A stretch of DNA of 64,000 bases from contig NZ_RAZT01000008.1 of assembly GCF_003626635.1 (NCBI RefSeq), positions 310,001 through 374,000 on the forward strand, in the 5' to 3' direction. Position numbers and translations under genes: made by a program. Under the pieces are notes generated by a model, which ran no database searches, was not told the origin of the DNA, and worked only from the letters and a program-made list of their open reading frames with translations. This stretch comes from Micromonospora musae. GTDB taxonomy: Bacteria; Actinomycetota; Actinomycetes; Mycobacteriales; Micromonosporaceae. Position 1 is the stretch's first letter; each line of letters begins with the position of its first letter. Positions 34,045 through 43,271 of this stretch are shown in pieces.

Positions 34045-34695
34045 ATGACCCCTGCACGTCCCCACCTGGTCTGGGACTGGAACGGCACCCTCCTCAACGA
34101 CCTCAGCCTCGTGATCGACGCCACCAACGTCGTGTTCGCCAGCGTCGGAGGCCCGTCCGTGACCACCGACCAGCACCGGGTGCGGTTCCGCCGGCCGGTC
34201 GCCGAGTACTACGCCGACGTGCTCGGCCAGGCCGTCGACGAGGAGGAGTTCGGCCGGCTGGACCGGATCTTCCACGAGGCGTACCGCAGCGGCCTCACCA
34301 CCTGCGAGCTGGCCGCCGACGCGCGGACCGCGATGCAGGCGTGGCCCGGCGGCCAGTCGCTGCTCTCCATGTGGTTCCACGAGGAGCTGGTGCCGACGGT
34401 GCACCGCTTCGGGCTGACCGGGAACTTCCTGCGGGTGGACGGGCTGCGCGGCGGGACCGGCGGCGACCGGAAGGCGGAGTCGCTCCAGAAGCACCTCGCC
34501 GAGCTGGGCGTCGACGGGCCCTCGGCGGTGCTGATCGGTGACTCGATCGACGACGCGGACGCCGCCTCGGCGGTGCGCGGTCGCGCCGTGCTCTACACCG
34601 GCGGTTTCACCGACCCGGCCCGGCTGCGCGCCTCCGGCCACCCGGTGGCCGACACGCTGACCGAGGCCGTGCGGCTCGCCCGGTCCCTGTTCTGA
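34045..34695 (+). CDS. HAD family hydrolase with DWNGT active site
   Basis: A 216-residue HAD protein of phosphoglycolate-phosphatase-like build. Motif I is HLVWDWNGTLLND: the nucleophile Asp11 is present, but the usual second Asp is Asn13. Motif II is QSLLSMW, the Lys lies in GGDRKAESLQKH and motif III is AVLIGDSIDDADAA. The cap domain lies between residues 20 and 95. The D-x-N change could slow or alter catalysis. Substrate unknown. Possibly leaderless (TAGCCT eight bases upstream). Convergent with the response regulator. Confidence 0.87.
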   Translation: MTPARPHLVWDWNGTLLNDLSLVIDATNVVFASVGGPSVTTDQHRVRFRRPVAEYYADVLGQAVDEEEFGRLDRIFHEAYRSGLTTCELAADARTAMQAWPGGQSLLSMWFHEELVPTVHRFGLTGNFLRVDGLRGGTGGDRKAESLQKHLAELGVDGPSAVLIGDSIDDADAASAVRGRAVLYTGGFTDPARLRASGHPVADTLTEAVRLARSLF

Positions 34696-34698
34696 CGG

Positions 34699-35385
34699 TC
34701 AGTTGCGCAGGTAGGCCAGCACCGCCAGGACGCGGCGGTGCTGCTCGGTGTCGGGTGGGAGGTTGAGCTTGGTGAAGATGTTGCGCACGTGCTTCTCCAC
34801 CGCTCCGTCGCTCACCACCAGGGCGCGCGCGATCGCCGTGTTGGAACGCCCCTCGGCCATCAGCGCGAGCACCTCCCGCTCACGCGGGGTCAGCTCGCTC
34901 AGCGGGTCGTCGCGGCGGCGCCGGGCGAAGAGCTGACCGACGACCTCCGGGTCGAGCACCGTGCCGCCGGCGGCGACCCGCCGCAGCCCGTCCAGGAACT
35001 CGTCGATCGCGGCGACCCGGTCCTTCAGCAGGTAGCCGATCCCGCCGCCGCCGGCACCGCCGGTGGTGGCGAGCAGATCGTCGGCGTACGACACCTCGAC
35101 GTACTGGGAGAGGACCAGGACGGGGCTGCGCGGCACCAGTTGGCGGGCCTGCACCGCCGCCCGCAGCCCCTCGTCGGTGTGCGTCGGCGGCATCCGCACG
35201 TCGACGATCGACACGTCCGGCCGGTGCGCCACCACCGCCTCGACCAGGGCGTCGCCGTCACCGACGACGGCCACCACCTCGTGCCCGCTCTCGGTCAGCA
35301 GCCGCACCAGCCCCTCGCGGAGCAGTACGGCATCGTCGGCGATCACCACGCGCATGGTGGTGTTGTCTATCACGTCGGCGCTCAC
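34699..35385 (-). CDS. NarL/FixJ-family response regulator
   Basis: A 228-residue regulator. The receiver has VVIADDAVLLREGL, phosphoacceptor Asp in SIVDVRMPPTHTDEGL, and Lys in YLLKDRVAAIDEF. The LuxR-type HTH is LTPREREVLALMAEGRSNTAIARALVVSDGAVEKHVRNIFTKLNL. The GTG at 35385 overlaps the kinase stop codon (GTGA), indicating coupling; an ATG at 35355 gives a receiver starting MRVVIADD. A glycine-rich insertion (TGGAGGGGIGYL) precedes the Lys. Signal unknown. Confidence 0.92.
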   Translation of the reverse strand: MSADVIDNTTMRVVIADDAVLLREGLVRLLTESGHEVVAVVGDGDALVEAVVAHRPDVSIVDVRMPPTHTDEGLRAAVQARQLVPRSPVLVLSQYVEVSYADDLLATTGGAGGGGIGYLLKDRVAAIDEFLDGLRRVAAGGTVLDPEVVGQLFARRRRDDPLSELTPREREVLALMAEGRSNTAIARALVVSDGAVEKHVRNIFTKLNLPPDTEQHRRVLAVLAYLRN

Positions 35386-36680
35386 AGCGGCAGTTCGGCG
35401 CGGATCTCGGTGGGGCCGCCGGACGGGCTGATCACGGTCAGTTCGCCGCCCGCGGCCCGGACCCGGTCGGCGATGCCGGCCAACCCGTGCCCCTTCGCCG
35501 CGTGCGCCCCGCCCTGGCCGTCGTCGCCCACGCTCACCGTGAGCCGGCGGTCCGCCCGCTCGACGCTCACCTGGCACTCGGTCGCCCGGCTGTGCTTCGC
35601 CACGTTGGTGAGCGCCTCGGCCACCACGAAGTACGCCGTGTTCTCCAGCGCCGGGTCGAGCCGGCCGCCCTGGGTGCCGAGCTCCGGGTCGACCCGCAGC
35701 TCGATGGGGATCAGCCCGCGCCCGGCGAGCGCGGCCAGCGCGCTCGGCAGGCCGCGGTCGACCAGGATCGGCGGCGCGATGCCCCGGGAGAGGGCACGCA
35801 GCTCGGCCAGCGTGTCCCGGGTCTGCGCGACGGCCTCGTCCAGGGTCCGCCCGGCCGCCTCCGGGTCGGAGGCGAGCTGCTGCCGGGCCCGGCTGAGGTC
35901 CATCGCCAACCGGACCAGCCGCTGCTGAGGGCCGTCGTGGATGTCCCGCTCGAGCCGGCGCAGGGCGGTCGCCTCGGCGGAGGCCGCGGCCCGCTTCTGC
36001 TCCTCCAGCACGATGATCCGGTCCCGCATCTCGGCCACCCCGGTGAGCATCGCCCGGGAGAAGCTGGCCTGCAGCAGGGCGCAGCCACGGACCACGATCG
36101 GCAGGGTGATCAGGAAGAAGACGCCGATCGCGGTGTAGAGGCCGACCCGGGTGGCGGTGGTGCCGCCCAGCCCGAGCAGGTCGGCCAGGTCGGTCTCGTC
36201 CGGCGGGTGGGGCAGCGCCCAGTCGTACGCCCAGTAGAGCGTTCCCCCGACGGCCCCGGCCCACCAGACCACGGTCACCACGAAGGTGCCCACCGCGACG
36301 ATCAGCTTGAAGATGCCGTGCGACAGGTCGAGCCAGGACTGGGCGTCGGCGATCGGCACGAAGATCCGTCGCCAGGCGCTCGCGCCCGGCTCGGCCGCCC
36401 GGTAGTGGGGGCGTATCCGGGGCTGGTGCAGCACGGACGGCAACCGGAGCCGTTCGATGTCGGCCAGGCCCCGGGCGGCGTAGAGGGTTCCCGCCAGGAC
36501 GGGCAGGCCGATCACCGTCACCATCAGGCCGATGCCGAGCGCCGTGCCGGCCAGCAGCACGACGAAGCTGGCCAGCGCCAACGGGAAGCCGAGCAGCACG
36601 TAGCCGGAGTCGTGCAGCAGTTGGCGGGTGACGGTCGGCGCCAGCTTCGACTGGTTGGCGGTGACAGTGACGGTGGTCAT
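35382..36680 (-). CDS. Sensor histidine kinase (HisKA_3, NarL-partner type)
   Basis: A 432-residue kinase with an N-terminal membrane sensor domain: helices at about 25-65 (two), 120-150 and 175-205. The dimerisation/phosphorylation segment is LERDIHDGPQQRLVRLAMDLSRARQQL and the ATPase has AYFVVAEALTNVAKHSRA and VGDDGQGGAHAAKGHGLAGIADRV. It is coupled to the response regulator by a GTGA overlap. Signal unknown; such kinases often sense envelope stress. Confidence 0.92.
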   Translation of the reverse strand: MTTVTVTANQSKLAPTVTRQLLHDSGYVLLGFPLALASFVVLLAGTALGIGLMVTVIGLPVLAGTLYAARGLADIERLRLPSVLHQPRIRPHYRAAEPGASAWRRIFVPIADAQSWLDLSHGIFKLIVAVGTFVVTVVWWAGAVGGTLYWAYDWALPHPPDETDLADLLGLGGTTATRVGLYTAIGVFFLITLPIVVRGCALLQASFSRAMLTGVAEMRDRIIVLEEQKRAAASAEATALRRLERDIHDGPQQRLVRLAMDLSRARQQLASDPEAAGRTLDEAVAQTRDTLAELRALSRGIAPPILVDRGLPSALAALAGRGLIPIELRVDPELGTQGGRLDPALENTAYFVVAEALTNVAKHSRATECQVSVERADRRLTVSVGDDGQGGAHAAKGHGLAGIADRVRAAGGELTVISPSGGPTEIRAELPL

Positions 36681-37107
36681 GTCAAAAGGCTAGGCAGTCC
36701 GGGGTCCGGGGCCCATCCCGCAGCCCGTCCTCTGCGCCGTAGGGCTGGCCCTACCTCCGGTTTCTCCACCGGTTGTGGTCGCGCTTTCGGCCGGAAAATA
36801 GCGGATCGCACCGATCGAAAAGGCGATTGGAGGCCGCCCACGGCGCGGGATTGGTCAGAGAAGTCGGGATTGAGCAATAATCTCCGTGCGGTGCCGGCGG
36901 ATACCGCCGGATCGATCTTGCGGAATGGAGGGCCAGGTGGAGCCGCGTCGCGAGCTGACAAGATCGCGATTTGTGCACCTCTTCACAAGCGCCTACTCTG
37001 TGATTTCGACGCGCCCCGCTAGCACAGCCGGCACCCTCGGTCGCCAGCGGGAGTCCCGAAGCGGCCGACCGCCGGAGTTGGCCGAGGATCGCACCGCACG
37101 GAGTCTC
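36681..37107. other. Regulatory region upstream of rex
   Basis: A 427-base gap between divergent kinase and rex genes. It contains an AT-richer stretch (about 36770-37010), the Rex operator/promoter at 36971-36999 and a roughly 100-base rex leader. No gene was seen. Confidence 0.65.
36971..36999 (+). promoter_or_regulatory. Rex operator within the rex-hem promoter
   Basis: The 18-base site TTGTGCACCTCTTCACAA (36971-36988) matches the Rex consensus TTGTGAAnnnnTTCACAA at all but one arm position. Its first six bases double as a -35 and are followed, 17 bases later, by TACTCT (36994-36999). Rex bound there would block RNA polymerase until NADH rises. Confidence 0.88.
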
Positions 37108-37878
37108 ATGAGTCAGCACCGTCACCCTGGCGCGCCCGGTAGCGCCGGTGCCGTACCGGCGCTCCCCGACCTGCCCGAGGCGACCGTCGCGCGGCTCCCG
37201 GAGTACCTCCGCGCCCTGCACAACCTCGCCGACGCCGGCCACGAGACCGTCTCCAGCGAGGGCCTCGCCGCCGCTGCCGGCGTCAACTCCGCCAAGCTCC
37301 GCAAGGACCTCTCCCACCTCGGCTCGTACGGCACCCGCGGGGTGGGCTACGACGTGGCGCTGCTCATCGAGCAGATCGAGTCCGTGCTCGGGCTCACCCA
37401 ACGTCGGGCGGTCGCCCTCGTCGGCGTGGGTAATCTCGGTCACGCCCTGGCGGGCTACGACGGGTTCGCCAGCCGTGGCTTCCGGATCGCCGCGCTCTTC
37501 GACGCGGACCCGGCACGAGTGGGCGAGGAGATAAACGGCCTGGTAGTGCAGCATGTCGACGAGCTGCCCCGGGTCGCCGCCGAGGAGTCCATAGCGATAG
37601 GCGTGATCGCCACACCGGCCGCCGCCGCCCAGCCGGTGGCCGACCAACTGGTCGCGGTCGGCGTGACCAGCATTCTCAACTTCGCGCCCTGCGTACTCTC
37701 GGTTCCGGAGGGCGTCGACGTACGCAAGGTCGACCTCGCCATCGAGCTGCAGATCCTGTCGTTCCACGAGCACCGCAAGGCGTCGTTGACCGCGCTGCCC
37801 GCCACCGGTGGGTCCGCCCTCACCGCTCTGCCGGGTGGGCTCGCGGCCAACGACTCCCAGGAGGCGATCGGTACGTGA
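37108..37878 (+). CDS. rex: Redox-sensing transcriptional repressor Rex
   Basis: A 256-residue NADH/NAD+ sensor. The winged helix is LPEYLRALHNLADAGHETVSSEGLAAAAGVNSAKLRKDLSHLGSYGTRGVGYDV, and the Rossmann domain carries VALVGVGNLGHALAGYDGFASRGFRIAALFDADP. The C-terminal domain-swapped helix VRKVDLAIELQILSFHEH completes the dimer. A Rex site overlaps its own promoter. The 3' end overlaps hemA (GTGA), so Rex and heme synthesis share a transcript, as in Streptomyces rex-hemACD. Confidence 0.97.
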   Translation: MSQHRHPGAPGSAGAVPALPDLPEATVARLPEYLRALHNLADAGHETVSSEGLAAAAGVNSAKLRKDLSHLGSYGTRGVGYDVALLIEQIESVLGLTQRRAVALVGVGNLGHALAGYDGFASRGFRIAALFDADPARVGEEINGLVVQHVDELPRVAAEESIAIGVIATPAAAAQPVADQLVAVGVTSILNFAPCVLSVPEGVDVRKVDLAIELQILSFHEHRKASLTALPATGGSALTALPGGLAANDSQEAIGT

Positions 37879-39218
37879 AACTCCTCGTCGTCGGCGCGTC
37901 CTACCGGACCGCCCCGGTCGCCACCCTGGAGCGGCTCGCCGTGCCGCCCGCCGAGTTCACCCGCATCCTGGACCGGCTGGTCGCCCAGCCGTACGTGAGC
38001 GAGGCGGTGCTGGTCTCCACCTGTAACCGGGTGGAGGTCTACGCCGCCGTGTCCGGTTTCCACGGCGGTCTCGGTGACATCTGCGCTGTCCTCGCCGAGC
38101 AGGCCGACTGCTCGCCGACGGCGCTCGCCAACCACCTCTACGTGCACTACGACGCCGCCGCCGTGAACCACGTCTTCCGGGTCGCCACCGGGCTGGACTC
38201 GATGGTCGTCGGCGAGGCGCAGATCCTGGGTCAGCTCCGGGACGCGTACCACTGGGGCACCGACGCCGACTCGGCCGGCCGCCTCCTGCACGAGCTGATG
38301 CAGCAGGCGCTGCGGGTGGGCAAGCGCGCGCACGCCGAGACCGGGATCGACCGCGCCGGGCAGAGCGTGGTGACCGCCGCGCTGGAGCTGGCCGCCACTC
38401 ATCTCGACGGCGACCTCGCCGGCCGTCCCGCCCTGGTGGTCGGGGCCGGCGCGATGGGCTCGCTGGGGGTGGCGACCCTCGCCCGGCTCGGCGCCGGGCC
38501 GCTGAGCGTCACCAACCGGGGGGCCGACCGCGCCGTCCGGCTGGCCGAGTCGTACGGCGCGACGGCCGTCCCGATGGCCGAGCTGACCGCCGCACTCTCC
38601 ACAGTGGATATCGTAGTGGCCGCCACCGCGGCCATCGAACCGGTCCTCACCCGGTCGGTGGTGGCCCGGGCGCTGGCCGACCGGGACCCCGCCCGAGGGC
38701 CGCTGGTCCTGCTCGACCTGGCTGTGCCGCGCGACGTGGCGGCCGGGGTGGCCGAACTCCCCGGCGTCGAGGTGATCGACATCGAGCGGATGGCCGCCCT
38801 GCTCGCCGAGGGGCCGGCGGCCGGTGACGCCGCCGCCGTGGAGCAGATCGTCACCACCGAGGTCGAGAGCTTCCTCAACTGGCTGCGCGGCGCGGACGTC
38901 GCGCCCACCGTCGCCGCCCTGCGCGGGCGGGCCGACGACGTGGTCGGCGCGGAGCTGCGCCGGCTGGCCCAGCGGCGACCGGACTTCACCGACGACCAGC
39001 GCGCCGAGGTGGCCCGGACGGTGCACCGGGTGGTGCAGCGGCTGCTGCACCAGCCGACCGTGCGCGTCCGCCAGCTGGCCGCGGAGCCCGGTGGCGACCA
39101 GTACGCCGCCCTGCTCCGTGAGCTGTTCGACCTCGAGGTGCCGCAGACCTCTCCGGTCGACACCGTTCCCGAGGTCATGGAGACCGACCCCGCCCCGTCC
39201 TCCGGAGGTGAAGGATGA
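37875..39218 (+). CDS. hemA: Glutamyl-tRNA reductase HemA
   Basis: A 447-residue enzyme that reduces glutamyl-tRNA to glutamate-1-semialdehyde with NADPH, the first committed step of C5-pathway heme synthesis. The catalytic Cys lies in LVSTCNRVEVYAAVSG. The NADPH domain has ALVVGAGAMGSLGVATL and VTNRGADRAVRLAE, and GLDSMVVGEAQILGQLRDAYHWG is a family signature. The C-terminal dimerisation helices follow. GTG start overlapping the rex stop. Confidence 0.97.
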   Translation: MKLLVVGASYRTAPVATLERLAVPPAEFTRILDRLVAQPYVSEAVLVSTCNRVEVYAAVSGFHGGLGDICAVLAEQADCSPTALANHLYVHYDAAAVNHVFRVATGLDSMVVGEAQILGQLRDAYHWGTDADSAGRLLHELMQQALRVGKRAHAETGIDRAGQSVVTAALELAATHLDGDLAGRPALVVGAGAMGSLGVATLARLGAGPLSVTNRGADRAVRLAESYGATAVPMAELTAALSTVDIVVAATAAIEPVLTRSVVARALADRDPARGPLVLLDLAVPRDVAAGVAELPGVEVIDIERMAALLAEGPAAGDAAAVEQIVTTEVESFLNWLRGADVAPTVAALRGRADDVVGAELRRLAQRRPDFTDDQRAEVARTVHRVVQRLLHQPTVRVRQLAAEPGGDQYAALLRELFDLEVPQTSPVDTVPEVMETDPAPSSGGEG

Positions 39219-40183
39219 GCACCCCCCTGCGCCTCGGCACCCGGGGCAGCGCCCTGGCGATGGCCCAGTCCGGCCACGTCGCCGAGGCGATCACCGCGGC
39301 CACCGGCCGTCCGGTCGAGCTGGTCGAGGTGGTCACCGCCGGCGACCGCTCGCAGGCGCCGGTGCACCGACTCGGTGTCGGCGTCTTCGTCTCCGCGCTG
39401 CGGGACGCGCTCGTCGCGCGCACCATCGACTTCGCGGTGCACTCGTACAAGGACCTGCCCACCGCGCCCGCCCCCGGGCTGCACATCGCGGCGGTGCCGC
39501 CCCGGGAGGACCCGCGCGACGCGCTGGTCGCCCGGGACGGCCGCACGCTCGCCGAGCTGCCGCCGGGAGCCACGGTCGGCACCGGTGCGCTGCGTCGCAT
39601 CGCCCAGCTGCACGCGCTGGGGATGCAGCTGGACGTCACCCCGATCCGGGGCAACGTCGACACCCGACTGGGACGCGTACTCGGCCCGGACGCCGACCTC
39701 GACGCGGTCGTCCTGGCCCGGGCCGGGCTCAGCCGGATCGGACGGGCCGGCGAGATCACCGAGTCGCTCGACCCGATGCTGATGCTGCCCGCGCCCGCCC
39801 AGGGCGCGCTGGCGGTGGAGTGCCGGGCCGACGACCTCGACCTGATCGAGCTGCTCGCCGTACTGGACCACGCGCCGTCCCGCGCCGCGATCACCGCGGA
39901 GCGGGCGCTGCTGGCCACCCTGGAGGCCGGGTGCAGCGCACCCGTCGCCGCCTACGCCGAACTCGCCGAGGGCGACGTCGGTGAGGAGATCTACCTGCGC
40001 GGGGCGGTGATCAGCCCGGACGGCACCCGCGAGATCCGGCTGTCCCGCACCGGAACGCCCGCCGATGCGGCGGAGATCGGCAAAGCGCTCGCTGCCGAAC
40101 TCCTCGACCTCGGCGCCGACACGATCCTCGGCCAAGAAGGACACACCGGCCCGGGGACCCAGCAAATTGGGAGCACAGAATGA
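39215..40183 (+). CDS. hemC: Porphobilinogen deaminase HemC
   Basis: A 322-residue hydroxymethylbilane synthase that polymerises four porphobilinogens. Recognisable blocks: LRLGTRGSALAMAQSG, FAVHSYKDLPTAPAPGL, VGTGALRRIAQLHALG, IRGNVDTRLGR, and the dipyrromethane-cofactor Cys in LEAGCSAPVAAYAEL. ATG overlapping the hemA stop by four bases. Confidence 0.97.
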   Translation: MSTPLRLGTRGSALAMAQSGHVAEAITAATGRPVELVEVVTAGDRSQAPVHRLGVGVFVSALRDALVARTIDFAVHSYKDLPTAPAPGLHIAAVPPREDPRDALVARDGRTLAELPPGATVGTGALRRIAQLHALGMQLDVTPIRGNVDTRLGRVLGPDADLDAVVLARAGLSRIGRAGEITESLDPMLMLPAPAQGALAVECRADDLDLIELLAVLDHAPSRAAITAERALLATLEAGCSAPVAAYAELAEGDVGEEIYLRGAVISPDGTREIRLSRTGTPADAAEIGKALAAELLDLGADTILGQEGHTGPGTQQIGSTE

Positions 40184-41760
40184 CCCGCACCCGTAAGCCC
40201 GTGGGCCGCATCGCGTTCGTCGGGGCCGGCCCCGGCGACCCGGGCCTGCTGACCCGCCGGGCGCACGATGCCCTGGTCGACGCCGACCAGGTGGTGTACG
40301 ACCGGGGAGTACCCGAGTCGCTGCTCGCCTCCGTACGCGCCGAGGCGCGGGCGGACGCGGAGTTCACCCCGGCGGAAGGCGCGCCGGGAGACGTGGCGAA
40401 GGTACTCATCTCCGCGGCCCGCGCCGGGCAGAACGCGGTCCACCTGGTCGCCGGTGACCCGTTCGGGCACGACTCGGTGGTCAAGGAGGTGCAGGCCGTC
40501 GCCCGTACCGCCGCCCACTTCGAGGTGGTGCCCGGTGTGGGGCAGGCCGAGGGCGTCGCCACCTACGCGGGCGTGCCGCTGCCGGGCGTACGCACGGCGG
40601 CCGACGTCGAGGACGTCAGCGCGCTGGACTTCGAGGCGCTGGCCGCCGCGGTGACCCGCGGCTCGCTCGCGCTCGCCGTGGACGCGGGCGACCTCTCCGC
40701 CGTCCGGGACGGTCTGCTCTCCGTGGGGGTGGACGGCACCACGGCGGTCGGCGTGACCGGGGACGGCACCGGCGAGACGCAGTACACGACCACCTCGACG
40801 GTGGACAGCTTCGTCGCCGCCGCGCTCGGCTTCACCGGCCGGGTGGTGCTCACCCTCGGTGAGGGCGTCGGCGAGCGGGACAAGCTCAGCTGGTGGGAGA
40901 ACCGGCCGCTGTACGGCTGGAAGGTGCTCGTGCCGCGTACCAAGGAGCAGGCCGGTGTGATGAGCGCCCGGCTGCGCGCGTACGGGGCCATCCCGTGCGA
41001 GGTGCCGACCATCGCGGTCGAGCCTCCGCGTACCCCGGCGCAGATGGAGCGGGCGGTCAAGGGCCTGGTCGACGGCCGGTACGCCTGGGTGATCTTCACT
41101 TCGGTGAACGCCGTCCGCGCGGTCTGGGAGAAGTTCGCCGAGCACGGCCTCGACGCCCGCCACTTCGGCGGCGTGAAGATCGCCTGTATCGGCGAGGCGA
41201 CCGCGGAGGCCGTGCGCGCGTTCGGTATCCAGCCGGAGCTGATTCCCTCCGAGGAGCAGTCCTCCGAGGGCCTGCTGGCCGAGTTCTCGCCGCACGACGA
41301 GGTGCTCGACCCGGTCGGCCGGGTGCTGCTGCCGCGCGCCGACATCGCCACCGAGACGCTCGCCGCCGGGCTCACCGAGCGCGGCTGGGAGGTCGACGAC
41401 GTGACCGCGTACCGGACGGTCCGGGCGGCGCCGCCGCCGGCCGAGATCCGCGACGCGATCAAGTCGGGCGGCTTCGACGCGGTGCTCTTCACCTCGTCCT
41501 CGACCGTGCGGAACCTGGTCGGTATCGCCGGAAAGCCGCACGCGCGTACCGTGGTGGCCGTCATCGGCCCGAAGACGGCGGAGACCGCGACGGAGTTCGG
41601 CCTGCGGGTCGACGTCCAGCCGCAGCACGCCTCGGTGCCCGATCTGGTGGAGGCGCTCGCCGCCTACGCCGTCGAGCTGCGGGAGAAGCTCGCCGCCATG
41701 CCGGCCAAGCAGCGCCGCGGCTCGAAGGTGCAGGGCCCGACCGCGCTGAGGTTCCGGTAA
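40180..41760 (+). CDS. hemD: Fused uroporphyrinogen-III methyltransferase-like/synthase HemD
   Basis: A 526-residue fusion. The N-terminal half (about 8-240) is a SUMT-type tetrapyrrole methylase fold, starting [16 protein letters not shown], but its later motifs are altered ([30 protein letters not shown]). The C-terminal half (about 245-510) is uroporphyrinogen-III synthase, with [49 protein letters not shown] and [15 protein letters not shown]. The synthase closes and inverts ring D to give uroporphyrinogen III. The methylase half may be inactive or regulatory. ATG overlaps the hemC stop. Confidence 0.94.
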   Translation: MTRTRKPVGRIAFVGAGPGDPGLLTRRAHDALVDADQVVYDRGVPESLLASVRAEARADAEFTPAEGAPGDVAKVLISAARAGQNAVHLVAGDPFGHDSVVKEVQAVARTAAHFEVVPGVGQAEGVATYAGVPLPGVRTAADVEDVSALDFEALAAAVTRGSLALAVDAGDLSAVRDGLLSVGVDGTTAVGVTGDGTGETQYTTTSTVDSFVAAALGFTGRVVLTLGEGVGERDKLSWWENRPLYGWKVLVPRTKEQAGVMSARLRAYGAIPCEVPTIAVEPPRTPAQMERAVKGLVDGRYAWVIFTSVNAVRAVWEKFAEHGLDARHFGGVKIACIGEATAEAVRAFGIQPELIPSEEQSSEGLLAEFSPHDEVLDPVGRVLLPRADIATETLAAGLTERGWEVDDVTAYRTVRAAPPPAEIRDAIKSGGFDAVLFTSSSTVRNLVGIAGKPHARTVVAVIGPKTAETATEFGLRVDVQPQHASVPDLVEALAAYAVELREKLAAMPAKQRRGSKVQGPTALRFR

Positions 41761-41776
41761 CCGTCAGGAGTTGATC

Positions 41777-42760
41777 GTGTCGTACCCCGAGATCCGGCCC
41801 CGCCGCCTCCGCCGCACCGCCGCGATGCGGCGGCTGGTCGCCGAGACCCGCGTCGACCCGGCCGAGCTGGTCCTGCCGATGTTCGTGAAGGAGGGGCTGA
41901 CCGCCCCCCGCGAGATCAGCTCGCTTCCGGGAGTGCTCCAGCACTCCCGGGACTCGCTGCGGAAGGCCGCGGTCGAGGCGGTTCAGGCCGGGGTCGGCGG
42001 GATCATGCTCTTCGGGGTGCCGGAGCAGCGCGACCCGTCCGGCTCCGGTGGTCTCGACCCGAACGGCATCCTCAACGTGGCGATCCGGGACGTGATCGCC
42101 GAGGTCGGCGACGCCACCGTGGTGATGGGCGACCTCTGCCTGGACGAGTTCACCTCGCACGGGCACTGCGGCCTGCTCGGCCCCGACGGCGAGGTGGACA
42201 ACGACGCCACGCTGGCGGCGTACGCCGAGATGGCGCTCGCCCAGGCGGACGCCGGGGTCCATGTGGTGGGGCCGTCCGGGATGATGGACGGCCAGGTCGG
42301 GGTGATCCGGCGGGCGCTCGACGCCGCCGGTCACCAGGAGGTGACGGTGCTGGCGTACGCCGCCAAGTACGCGTCGGCCTTCTACGGCCCGTTCCGCGAG
42401 GCCGTCGAGTCGGCGCTGGAGGGCGACCGCCGTACCTACCAGCAGGATCCGGCGAACCTCCGGGAGTCGCTGCGCGAGGTGGCGCTCGACGTCGCGGAGG
42501 GCGCCGACATGGTGATGGTGAAGCCGGCGCTGCCGTACCTCGACGTCGTCTCGGCGGTACGCGCGGCGGTCGACGTGCCGGTCGCCGCCTACCAGGTCTC
42601 CGGCGAGTACGCGATGGTCGAAGCGGCCGCCGCGAACGGCTGGATCAACCGGGAGGGCGTGATGCTGGAGACGCTCACGTCGATCCGTCGGGCCGGCGCC
42701 CAGATCATCCTCACCTACTGGGCCGTCGAGGCCGCCCGGCTGCTCCGCGAACGTTACTGA
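41777..42760 (+). CDS. hemB: Delta-aminolevulinic acid dehydratase HemB
   Basis: A 327-residue porphobilinogen synthase joining two ALA molecules. The metal-site segment reads [16 protein letters not shown], with two Cys. The Schiff-base lysines are in [15 protein letters not shown] and [12 protein letters not shown]. The GTG at 41777 has CAGGAG six bases upstream; a TTG at 41771 is possible. It closes the rex-hemACDB operon, giving heme for cytochromes under Rex control. Confidence 0.97.
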   Translation: MSYPEIRPRRLRRTAAMRRLVAETRVDPAELVLPMFVKEGLTAPREISSLPGVLQHSRDSLRKAAVEAVQAGVGGIMLFGVPEQRDPSGSGGLDPNGILNVAIRDVIAEVGDATVVMGDLCLDEFTSHGHCGLLGPDGEVDNDATLAAYAEMALAQADAGVHVVGPSGMMDGQVGVIRRALDAAGHQEVTVLAYAAKYASAFYGPFREAVESALEGDRRTYQQDPANLRESLREVALDVAEGADMVMVKPALPYLDVVSAVRAAVDVPVAAYQVSGEYAMVEAAAANGWINREGVMLETLTSIRRAGAQIILTYWAVEAARLLRERY

Positions 42761-42900
42761 CGCGCGGGCGCTTGCGTCGCTTTCCGGCCGGCGCGTGGCT
42801 CCAGCGCCACCTGCCGAGCCGGGACGCGCCGGGCCCAGGCGTGTCCCTGGACATAACGGAGCGTAATGCCCTGCCCTCCGCCCCGTACCTTCAGCGGATC

Positions 42901-42969
42901 CTTTGCTCTGCACCCCTATATGCACCAGTTGCTCTGCGTGAGTGGCGCGTATAGGGGTGCAGAGCAAAG
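42901..42969. repeat. Large palindromic element (REP/MITE-like)
   Basis: Twenty bases at 42901-42920 (CTTTGCTCTGCACCCCTATA) are repeated as the exact reverse complement at 42950-42969. The inner 29 bases continue to pair imperfectly, so the whole element can fold into a hairpin of more than 30 bp. Size and intergenic setting suggest a mobile or dispersed palindrome; it may also terminate the hem operon. Confidence 0.75.
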
Positions 42970-43192
42970 GCGGCGAAGTGGTGTACCTCCGGGTCCCCGG
43001 CCTCGGCGAGAAAGCCCTGGTCAAGGCGGCGAATCCTCAGGTTTGGGAGTTGGGCGCGACTCGCCGGCCCACCCGGGATGTAACTGTCGGTGATATTCGC
43101 CCCGCCCGCTTGTTCGCTACACAGCGTTAGCGTGCCGTGTCGAGCCGCTACCGGGGACGGGCCCGGAGAGGAGACAGCACCAGTGCGGGGAG

Positions 43193-43220
43193 TTGTCCAC
43201 AGGACCCGGCGTTGTCCACA
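43193..43220 (+). promoter_or_regulatory. Two DnaA boxes
   Basis: TTGTCCACA occurs at 43193-43201 and again at 43212-43220, same orientation, within a repeated GTTGTCCACAGG context. This is the preferred actinomycete DnaA box. The pair lies about 50 to 80 bases before the XRE gene. Confidence 0.6.
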
Positions 43221-43271
43221 GGCGTCGCTGGCGGGATTGCGGGATACGGCGCCGACCGGGACGGTTGGGGG

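Larger units (their letters stand above)
42761..43271. other. Intergenic region with palindrome and DnaA boxes
   Basis: A 511-base gap after hemB. It holds the perfect 20-bp palindrome at 42901-42969 and two DnaA-box sequences at 43193-43220. No supported ORF was seen. Confidence 0.7.
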
